Below, one piece after another: positions 1-6,870 of a DNA stretch of 16,943 nt. Both the position numbers and the translations under genes were made by a program. Under the pieces are notes generated by a model, which saw only the letters and a list, made by a program, of their open reading frames with translations, had not been told where the DNA came from and did not search any database. The stretch spans positions 1 to 16,943 of the forward strand of contig CAYHZL010000066.1 of the NCBI GenBank assembly GCA_964361075.1, read 5' to 3'. This DNA comes from CAYHZL01 sp964361075 (GTDB taxonomy: Bacteria > Bacteroidota > Ignavibacteria > UBA10030 > UBA8401). Numbering within the stretch: the first letter of the stretch is position 1; each line of letters opens with the position of its first letter.

Positions 1-166
1 AAAGTCCCGCTGTACGGGATGCCGTACAGCGGCACAAATCGGGACACCCCCTTTTTCCCGCAAAAAGCGCGGGACGCAAACAACGCGCAAAGGGGGAATA
101 CTTGCTTTAAATCCCCCTTACCAAGGGGGTGTCCCGATTCGTTTTTTAATCGGGACGGGGGATTAG
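1..166. repeat. Cluster of GC-rich inverted repeats at the left edge
   Basis: Several perfect palindromes overlap here. CCGCTGTACGG (7-17) pairs with CCGTACAGCGG (22-32) around a 4-base loop. AATCGGGACACCCCCTT (37-53) pairs with 123-139. TCCCGC (56-61) pairs with GCGGGA (69-74). AAGGGGGA (90-97) pairs with TCCCCCTT (112-119). GTCCCGATT (131-139) also pairs with AATCGGGAC (148-156), so 131-139 has two possible partners. No credible protein is encoded. It resembles a dispersed palindromic repeat or the end of one that continues to the left, and it could also terminate transcription entering from that side. Nothing else is evident up to the addA start, and I see no convincing promoter there. Confidence 0.7.
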
Positions 167-262
167 TTGAATCAACAATAACGCTGAGTAGTTACCGGGA
201 GTATTAAATTTCAAATTAAGACACTACTGAAATTCCGCTTGCTTTCGTTCTTCACACTCTCT

Positions 263-3200
263 ATGTTTGAAATAAAAAATAATTTGTATACAACTTCTCA
301 ACATACCGAACTTCCTTTTCCGCACATTTTACTTATTACTGCATCTGCCGGTTCAGGAAAGACCCACACGTTGACGCGGCGGTATGTGCAATTTCTTCTC
401 TCGGAAAATATTCCCAACAATCATCTCCGCAATATTGTTGCGATTACATTCACCAACAATGCAGCAACTGAAATGAAGCAGCGCGTGCTCGAGTTGCTGA
501 AAAAAATATCGCTGCACGATGAAAAACTTGTCGAATGGCGCCTTGCGGCGCCATCTGACGCAACTGGAATTTCAAAAGATGGCGCCTCGGCGCCACAGAA
601 AAAATCAGCGGTGCTGCTGCAGGAAATATTTGACAACTATTCCGATTTTCAAATTAAAACGATAGATAGTTTTATGACGACAATTTTCAAATCGTCATCG
701 TTGGAATTCGGATATACGCCCGATTTTACTGTGTTGCTTTCCGCTGATGCGTTGTTGGATGAAGCATTTGAAAAGTTTGCCCGCGAAGCAATGCAGAACA
801 CTCAGTTGCGTCAATTGCTCGATGGTATCGTGCGCATCATTGCTGAAAATAGCACCGACAAAGAAAAATATCTCTGGGATCCATATACATTAATTCGTAA
901 AGAAGTAAAAAATCTTTACAAAACTCTTGCCCATTATGCTGCTCCTTTAAATGATGAAGATGTTGCATCAATACTTGAAGAGACACGAAAAGAATTACGG
1001 ACACATGCCGCATCATTTAAAAAATATCTCGAAAGCACATCACTGCCTCTCTCAAAAATTTTTCAAAATGATTTAGATGATGTTGTCAACGGCAACATCA
1101 TGGCAATAATGGAAAGAACAACGAAAGAAAAAATTGTCAACAAGCCGAAGAAAAGTGAAGAAGGAATAGCGGCGCAACATCAACAGCGTATTGATGAGGG
1201 ATTGCAGCGATTTTATTATTTGCTGAGCGAGTATGCGCTGACGTATTCGAAAAATTATTACCGACCGTATGTTAAAACCTCTGTGCATTTGCGCGCGAAG
1301 TTGGACGAGATACAACGCCAGCGCGGGGAAGTGGTTATTGATGTCGTGAATAAAGAACTCGCTTCGTATTTGCGAAAGGAAGTTGTGCCTGAGGTGTATG
1401 TGAAACTTGGCGATACGCTCTTTCATTTTTTTGTTGACGAGTTTCAAGATACGAATCCGATGCAATGGAAAAATCTTTTTCCGTTGATAGAAAATGCGTT
1501 GAGCAGTTCGGGAAGTTTATTTGTTGTCGGCGATATGAAGCAATCGATTTACGGCTTTCGTGGTGCGGATTGGCAGATCATGAAAAATTTGAAAAAAGAA
1601 AATCCGTTTCCTTCTGCGCAATTATTGGTTGACGAACTTCCGACAAATTATCGAAGCCACGAGAAGATTGTGCAATTCAATCGTGAAGTATTTTCGCACA
1701 AAGTAGCCGAACAAAATTTACAACACGCTGCTGAGGAAAGCGAGTTGTATAATTTTACGCAGGAAGTGAAAGAAGAATTTTGCGGTAAAGGATATGTTGA
1801 GGTGAGTGTTGTTGAGCAAGCCGAAGAACCACAAGAGCGTGAAAAAATTATTGAAATTATTCGCAACTGTACCGCGCGCGGATATTCCCTTGGCGATATT
1901 TGTATTCTTACTCGTCGCAACAACGATGTTGTGAATGTGAGCAGTTGGTTGAACAACGAAAAGATTGAATTTATTTCGCACAGCAATCTGGATATTCGTC
2001 GCCGCACTATTGTTGGAACGCTCATCGCCTTTCTCCGTTTTCTTGATTCGCCGATTGATTCGCTTTCATTTGCCACATTCATTTCAAGCGAACTTTTTCT
2101 GCACAGTGTTGATCGCGTCTCGCGCGATGACATCCAGTCATTTCTTTTTTCACATCGAAAAATATCCGGCACATTGTATCGTTCGTTTGAACGCCGCTTC
2201 CCGGAATTATGGAAAAAATATTTCCACGAATTATTTACGCTGGTCGGATATTTGCCGCTGTACGATCTTCTTTCGGAAACATACAAACTCTTTCGCGTCT
2301 TCGAACTGTTTCCGAATGAAGAGGCAACTTTAGTAAAACTACTTGACTGCGTGAACGGATTTGAAGAAGAAGGAAATAATAATTTAAAAGATTTTCTTTT
2401 GTTCGCTGACGATGAGGACGATGAACGGTGGAAGGTTGATGCACCGGCTTCAACAAACGCTGTTACCGTGATGACCATTCACAAAGCAAAGGGACTCGGT
2501 TTTCCGGTGGTGATTAATTTGTTCTATGACAGTCCTGCTAAATCAAATAACATTTTTGTTGCAGAATCGGAAAACGGAATTACATTATTGCACATTACTA
2601 AAAAACTTGCAGAAAAAAATATTGCATTGGGCGAGTGTTATGATAACATGAAATTTAAAAGTGATGTTGAAATGTTGAATACGTTGTATGTTGCGCTTAC
2701 GCGTGCGCGGGAAGAGTTGTATGTCGTGAGCGTTTTTAAAAAAGAACGGAAATTGCCGTCGCTTCTTTTCCCTGATGAAATGTATCCGGCAGCAAAAAAA
2801 GAAAATGTAACACAACAGAAGGTGCTGCACGTACCAACACTCCGACCATATCATCATACCAATCGTGCGCCGTTGCCGATGCAGCGTCCGGCAAAACTTG
2901 GTATCGTAGAAATACAACGCGGCGATTTGATTCATCAAATTCTTGCATTGATTGAATGGTATGAACCTTCAGTTGATGAAAACATTACACGCGCAATTGA
3001 AAAATATTTTTCTTCTTCAATGATTGCCTTTACTAAAAACGATATGAAGCGGATAATCTTGGAATTTTTATCAGCCCCGTGTATTCAGCAATATTTCGCA
3101 AAAAAAGTTGGAAGAACTCTTCTCCGTGAACAAGATTTCGCGAATGCGTCAGGACAGCTGTTTCGAATGGATAGAATTCTTGTCGAGGATGATGTTGTTA

Positions 3201-3355
3201 CTGTCATTGATTTTAAAACAGGAAGCGACGACGACGAAAAAAAATACCGAGAGCAAATAAGCAATTACAAAAATATTGTACACGAATTATTTCCGAAGCA
3301 GACAGTTGCCGGTGTATTGCTGTATGTCGATCTTAAAATCGCACGGAGCGTATGA
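263..3355 (+). CDS. addA: AddA-like UvrD/Rep-family helicase-nuclease subunit
   Basis: Predicted catalytic subunit of an AddAB (RexAB) complex that resects double-strand breaks for recombination. From the ATG at 263 the protein has about 1030 residues, slightly short for AddA. Superfamily 1 helicase motifs appear in order: Walker A ASAGSGKT (27-34), motif Ia AITFTNNAATEMK, DEFQDT (392-397), GDMKQSIYGFRGAD (from 423), TIHKAKGLGFP (around H740) and NTLYVALTRARE (about 806-817). A C-terminal RecB-type nuclease follows, with GDLIHQIL (H891), RMDRI (D970), DFKT (D983, K985) and the QxxxY motif (Q998, Y1002), so both activities look intact. An in-frame TTG at 239 would add eight residues; neither start has a clear ribosome binding site, and ATG is preferred. 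Residues 92-111 come from a palindromic repeat inserted in frame. It overlaps the downstream subunit gene by ATGA, implying translational coupling. Confidence 0.9.
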   Translation: MFEIKNNLYTTSQHTELPFPHILLITASAGSGKTHTLTRRYVQFLLSENIPNNHLRNIVAITFTNNAATEMKQRVLELLKKISLHDEKLVEWRLAAPSDATGISKDGASAPQKKSAVLLQEIFDNYSDFQIKTIDSFMTTIFKSSSLEFGYTPDFTVLLSADALLDEAFEKFAREAMQNTQLRQLLDGIVRIIAENSTDKEKYLWDPYTLIRKEVKNLYKTLAHYAAPLNDEDVASILEETRKELRTHAASFKKYLESTSLPLSKIFQNDLDDVVNGNIMAIMERTTKEKIVNKPKKSEEGIAAQHQQRIDEGLQRFYYLLSEYALTYSKNYYRPYVKTSVHLRAKLDEIQRQRGEVVIDVVNKELASYLRKEVVPEVYVKLGDTLFHFFVDEFQDTNPMQWKNLFPLIENALSSSGSLFVVGDMKQSIYGFRGADWQIMKNLKKENPFPSAQLLVDELPTNYRSHEKIVQFNREVFSHKVAEQNLQHAAEESELYNFTQEVKEEFCGKGYVEVSVVEQAEEPQEREKIIEIIRNCTARGYSLGDICILTRRNNDVVNVSSWLNNEKIEFISHSNLDIRRRTIVGTLIAFLRFLDSPIDSLSFATFISSELFLHSVDRVSRDDIQSFLFSHRKISGTLYRSFERRFPELWKKYFHELFTLVGYLPLYDLLSETYKLFRVFELFPNEEATLVKLLDCVNGFEEEGNNNLKDFLLFADDEDDERWKVDAPASTNAVTVMTIHKAKGLGFPVVINLFYDSPAKSNNIFVAESENGITLLHITKKLAEKNIALGECYDNMKFKSDVEMLNTLYVALTRAREELYVVSVFKKERKLPSLLFPDEMYPAAKKENVTQQKVLHVPTLRPYHHTNRAPLPMQRPAKLGIVEIQRGDLIHQILALIEWYEPSVDENITRAIEKYFSSSMIAFTKNDMKRIILEFLSAPCIQQYFAKKVGRTLLREQDFANASGQLFRMDRILVEDDVVTVIDFKTGSDDDEKKYREQISNYKNIVHELFPKQTVAGVLLYVDLKIARSV
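536..595. repeat. 60-bp palindromic element inserted in frame inside addA
   Basis: The left arm (536-556, beginning TGGCGCC and ending GCGCCATCT) and the right arm (577-595, AGATGGCGCCTCGGCGCCA) are near-perfect reverse complements around a 20-base spacer. Each arm is itself a small GGCGCC palindrome. The span is 60 bp, exactly 20 codons, with no stop in the gene frame. The encoded stretch WRLAAPSDATGISKDGASAP is low in hydrophobic residues. It sits between motif Ia and the conserved EIFDNYSDFQIKTIDSF region. This is like the protein-coding palindromic elements described in Rickettsia, but I do not claim the same family. Confidence 0.75.
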
Positions 3356-6165
3356 TGGGGAAAACACAATTGCTGACATCGCAACAAAATATTATTGATG
3401 AAGTTATTTCTCGCCTTCATGACACGGAGAATGTTTATTCGTCCAACATTGTCGTGTTTCCCGGTAAACGTCCTGCACATGTGCTTCGGAAAAAACTTGC
3501 TGAGCGGCTTGGCACAAGTTACATTCCGCCGAAAATTTTTTCCGCTGATGTGTTCATTGATTTTTTATTTGCAGAAGCTCTTCATGAGCCGACGCAAACG
3601 TTGGAGGATGTAAATGCCATTGCAATTCTTTTTGAATTGTATAAAAAACTTCCTCAACATGTTCGCGTGAATGAAAAACATTTTCATTCGCTCGATGTTT
3701 TTCTCTCACTTGGATTGCGTCTGTTTGCAGAGTTGGAAGAACTATTGATTGCGAACATCAATGAAGTGCAACTCAAGTCAGTTCTTGCGAGCACAACAGT
3801 TTCATCAGCATTTACTGTGAGCGAATTGTTTGTTCCATTTTATCGTGAAGTCCGTCATTACGGTTTTGTAACACGTTCGATGAAATATGCGCACGTCGCC
3901 GAACATTATGCTGAAATAAAATTTGAACAGTGCGAACAACTCATCGTTGCCGGTTTTTACGCGCTTACTGAATCCGAAAAAAAAATATATACACATCTGC
4001 TTTCACTTCCGCAGGCGCAAGGAATTTTTCAGCAAGGGAAGGGAATAGATGAACAACTACGTGCGTTGGGTATTACTATTCAACAGAGCGACGATTCTTT
4101 CATGCCGCAGATTTATTTTTACTCAGCGCGTGATACGCATGGCGAAGTGTTTGCATTGAGTCAGAAGATTCATGCTGCGCAGACATCGTCGTTATTGCAG
4201 AACGAAAAAACTGCAATTGTGTTGCCCGTTTCCAACTCTCTTTTCCCTGTGTTCCATCAAACGCTTTCGATGTTGGAAAAGAACGAATACAATATTGCGC
4301 TCGGCTACCCCGTAAGCCGAACGCCGGTGTTAGGGTTTGTTTCAACACTGTTTGATGTGCTTGTAACGATGCAGGGAGAAAAAATTTCTCTTCCCGAATA
4401 TTTAAAATTTGTTCTCCATCCCTATACAAAAAATATTCGCTTCGGCGCGAGAACAGATGTAACGCGAGTTTTATTTCATTCGATGGAAGATTTTTTTGTC
4501 GAACATTCGATGCGTTCATTTCTTTCTTTGACTGATATTGAAGGAATGATGAATGTGCTTGACGATGCTGCACAGGTCATTGATGAAACGGAATGTACTG
4601 CCGAGAAACTTCACGAGCATATAAAAAATATTCATGCGCATACTATTGGATTGTTTTCCGATGTTACATCGCTTGGTGATTTTACAAGTAAAGTAGTCGA
4701 GGCGATTACCTATATTCACGACCACAGTACGGCGCAACTGCATCCATTCTTTCACCCATTTGTTGAAACGATCGTTGAAGCATGCAACTCGCTTGTGCAC
4801 TCGATGCTTGCCGGAGAGCAATTCAACACGATTGAGCAGTACGCACTTTTTCTGAAAAAATATCTTTCGCCGCAAGAAGTTCCGTTTGCCGGAACGCCAC
4901 TGAAGGGATTGCAGGTGCTTGGTTTTCTCGAAATGCGCAATCTGCAATTTGAAAAAATATTTTTGTTGGATGCAAATGATGATGTGCTTCCCGGTGCAAA
5001 ACAAAATGATGTGTTATTGCCGACAGAGATTCGCAAGAGATTGCACTTACCAACTTACACAGAGCGCGAGAAAATTCAAGAATATCTTTTTGATACGATG
5101 ATCCGCTCTGCAAAAGAGGTGCATTGCTTCTTTATTGAAAACGGAAAAAAAGAAAAGAGCCGCTTTCTCGAAAAACTTTTGTGGATGCGCGAACAAGAAC
5201 GCGGCAAGATTTCTAACGATCAGATTATTTCAGTTGAATATGCAATTGCATTAGCAAACGATATTCCGAAAAGTATTGCAAAGACAAATGACATAGTGCA
5301 GCATGTGCGCTCGATGAAATATTCATCCACAGCGCTCAATACCTATTTGCGATGTCCGCTTCAATTTTATTATCAGTACGTGTTGCGTCTGCGTGAGAAA
5401 GAAGAAGTGTCGGGCGAGATCGAACAACTTGCAATCGGAAATTATGTTCATGATGTTCTGGCAAATTATTTTGGCGAGCGCATCGGCAAAAAACTGACTG
5501 AGAACGATGTTGATAAAAACGCGCTTGAAAATATATTACAAAACAGATTTGTGGAGATGTTTGGTGTTGAAACAAATGCTGCACAAGAGTTGTTAAAGAT
5601 TCAGATTAGTAAGCAATTGCAGTCATATTTCACATATATGCTGACCCCGTTAGTACAAATACAATCTGTTATAATAGAGGGAATTGAATTTCCGTTGGCT
5701 TCTGAGAAAGAAGGATTTTTGTTTACCGGCAAAGCCGATAGAATTGATAGACGTGATGGCAACGTATTTATTCTGGATTATAAAACCGGAAGCAATGAGG
5801 CATACACGAAAATTAATTTCAAAAAATTACAATACAACGATCCTTCAACATGGAAGAAAGCTATTGGCTCGTTACAGCTTCCGTTGTATATGATGATGTA
5901 TTCTGCAATGAACGATATTCCGGCTGAGCACATTCATCCACATTTTGTCTATCTTGGAAAAAATAATCTGGATGAATCGTGCGAGGTTGGTTTATTTGAA
6001 GATACAGAACAATTACGGGTCCACTATACACAACTTGAACAAATTATATTTTCATTACTGAAAGAAATCACCGACATAACAAAACCGTTCGAGCCGACGA
6101 ACGCATTTGAAGATGATTGTCCGAAATGCGCATTTCGTTCGTTGTGTGGCACGCAGTGGGCGTGA
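3352..6165 (+). CDS. addB: AddB-like PD-(D/E)XK nuclease subunit with iron-sulfur cluster motif
   Basis: Predicted partner of the upstream helicase-nuclease. The protein is about 937 residues. The N-terminal half resembles an inactivated helicase: where a Walker A loop would be expected it reads VVFPGKRPAHVLRKKLAE, with no GKT/GKS. The C-terminal nuclease is intact by inspection: GNYVHDVL (H700), GKADRID (D796) and LDYKTGS (D809, K811). Four cysteines are placed as in AddB 4Fe-4S nucleases: C668 (LRCPLQFYY) and the terminal cluster C923, C926, C932 (CPKCAFRSLC). The gene starts inside the stop codon of the preceding gene. Two tandem ATGs (3352, 3355) are possible; GGAG at 3345-3348 lies 3 or 6 bases upstream, slightly favouring the second. 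It is the last gene of the operon. Confidence 0.88.
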   Translation: MMGKTQLLTSQQNIIDEVISRLHDTENVYSSNIVVFPGKRPAHVLRKKLAERLGTSYIPPKIFSADVFIDFLFAEALHEPTQTLEDVNAIAILFELYKKLPQHVRVNEKHFHSLDVFLSLGLRLFAELEELLIANINEVQLKSVLASTTVSSAFTVSELFVPFYREVRHYGFVTRSMKYAHVAEHYAEIKFEQCEQLIVAGFYALTESEKKIYTHLLSLPQAQGIFQQGKGIDEQLRALGITIQQSDDSFMPQIYFYSARDTHGEVFALSQKIHAAQTSSLLQNEKTAIVLPVSNSLFPVFHQTLSMLEKNEYNIALGYPVSRTPVLGFVSTLFDVLVTMQGEKISLPEYLKFVLHPYTKNIRFGARTDVTRVLFHSMEDFFVEHSMRSFLSLTDIEGMMNVLDDAAQVIDETECTAEKLHEHIKNIHAHTIGLFSDVTSLGDFTSKVVEAITYIHDHSTAQLHPFFHPFVETIVEACNSLVHSMLAGEQFNTIEQYALFLKKYLSPQEVPFAGTPLKGLQVLGFLEMRNLQFEKIFLLDANDDVLPGAKQNDVLLPTEIRKRLHLPTYTEREKIQEYLFDTMIRSAKEVHCFFIENGKKEKSRFLEKLLWMREQERGKISNDQIISVEYAIALANDIPKSIAKTNDIVQHVRSMKYSSTALNTYLRCPLQFYYQYVLRLREKEEVSGEIEQLAIGNYVHDVLANYFGERIGKKLTENDVDKNALENILQNRFVEMFGVETNAAQELLKIQISKQLQSYFTYMLTPLVQIQSVIIEGIEFPLASEKEGFLFTGKADRIDRRDGNVFILDYKTGSNEAYTKINFKKLQYNDPSTWKKAIGSLQLPLYMMMYSAMNDIPAEHIHPHFVYLGKNNLDESCEVGLFEDTEQLRVHYTQLEQIIFSLLKEITDITKPFEPTNAFEDDCPKCAFRSLCGTQWA

Positions 6166-6196
6166 AATAGTTTGTTACATATTGAAAAACATTATT

Positions 6197-6259
6197 ACCA
6201 CATAGAAACATAGGACACATAGAAAAGCAATATAAAATTTCTCTATGTGCCTATGTGGT
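6197..6259. terminator. Imperfect long hairpin between convergent genes
   Basis: ACCACATAG (6197-6205) pairs with CTATGTGGT (6251-6259), and inside them ATAGGACACATAGA (6209-6222) pairs imperfectly with TCTATGTGCCTAT (6242-6254) in an alternative register. An A-rich stretch flanks it on the right (and thus a T-rich stretch on the minus strand), so it could terminate both the addAB transcript and the opposing gene. The ACCACATAG/CATAGG repeats within each arm also suggest a dispersed repeat. Its right end touches the stop codon of the minus-strand gene. Confidence 0.6.
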
Positions 6260-6699
6260 TAAAAAATAAATGGAATCAATTTCCAAGAATGCATTTTATA
6301 ACCTGAATATTTCTGAAATTTTTCTGAAAGCAATTGTTCTTCGTAATGAAGTTTGAAAAGTAAATCACACAATAGTGCGAACCACAACATTACGCGAAGC
6401 AGAGAAAAGTTTTCGATAATTACGGCAAGTGTGAGAATGAGAAGTGAAGTATACATCGGATGACGAATAAATTTGTATGGTCCGTGTGAGAGGAGTGTAG
6501 CATCTTTCGCTACGTCAGGAAAAATGCTGAGATGTTGTTGCATGAGAATAATTGCCCATCCGCCGAGCAGAAGTGCCAGTAGTTGAAGGCAGAGCAATGG
6601 AATAGTGTGCGCAATAATTCCACCGTTGTACCATAATATTCCAACGATGCTGAATTGGATGAAGACGAATGTGTACGATTTTAATTTATGTAGTTTCAA
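6259..6699 (-). CDS. Isoprenylcysteine carboxyl methyltransferase (ICMT)-family membrane protein
   Basis: Small integral membrane protein of 146 residues with about four hydrophobic segments. It carries the hallmark of the ICMT/PEMT-like phospholipid methyltransferase superfamily: GPYKFIRHPMYTSLL, followed near the C terminus by an acidic pair and aromatic motif, YEEQLLSEKFQKYSGYK. In the family these bind S-adenosylmethionine and place the active site at the membrane. The substrate cannot be told from sequence; bacterial members often act on lipids or small molecules and not on prenylated proteins. The start is TTG at 6699. The frame is open upstream only to a stop at 6721-6723 and offers no ATG or GTG, and no ribosome binding site is evident, so the start is uncertain. 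It is convergent with addB and divergent from the PIG-L gene. Confidence 0.75.
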   Translation of the reverse strand: MKLHKLKSYTFVFIQFSIVGILWYNGGIIAHTIPLLCLQLLALLLGGWAIILMQQHLSIFPDVAKDATLLSHGPYKFIRHPMYTSLLILTLAVIIENFSLLRVMLWFALLCDLLFKLHYEEQLLSEKFQKYSGYKMHSWKLIPFIF

Positions 6700-6715
6700 T
6701 TTTAAATTAACCGTT

Positions 6716-6866
6716 ATTACTTACTCACTGATGTTACGCACACAAAGAAAAAATTAAGCAGATGGAGTCCACCTACTAAACAAATGAAATGAAAATTACA
6801 CGGTTCCACAATTTTTAGACAAGGTGGACTCCATCTAATGCCCTTGCGTAACATTACTTACTCACT
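6716..6866. mobile_element. Palindromic insertion flanked by 14-bp direct repeats
   Basis: ATTACTTACTCACT occurs at 6716-6729 and again at 6853-6866. Between the copies lie nested inverted repeats: GTTACGCA (6733-6740) with TGCGTAAC (6845-6852), and a perfect 15-bp pair AGATGGAGTCCACCT (6760-6774) with AGGTGGACTCCATCT (6822-6836). This looks like a non-autonomous element of about 123 bp with the direct repeats as a target-site duplication. Removing the element and one repeat joins the upstream region directly to the PIG-L start codon. It encodes nothing itself. It separates two divergent genes and so may carry or disrupt their promoters. Confidence 0.65.
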
Positions 6867-6870
6867 ATCT

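Noticed and set aside
19..207. 62-codon open frame at the left edge
   Set aside because: It runs through stacked palindromes, has no ribosome binding site and gives a composition unlike a real protein.
1648..2478. 276-codon open frame on the minus strand inside addA
   Set aside because: Ser/Arg-rich antisense shadow of a gene whose helicase motifs are clear on the plus strand.
6838..6870. Longer start for the PIG-L deacetylase
   Set aside because: These 11 codons fall in the inserted palindrome and its direct repeat, and they would precede an otherwise perfect signal peptide.
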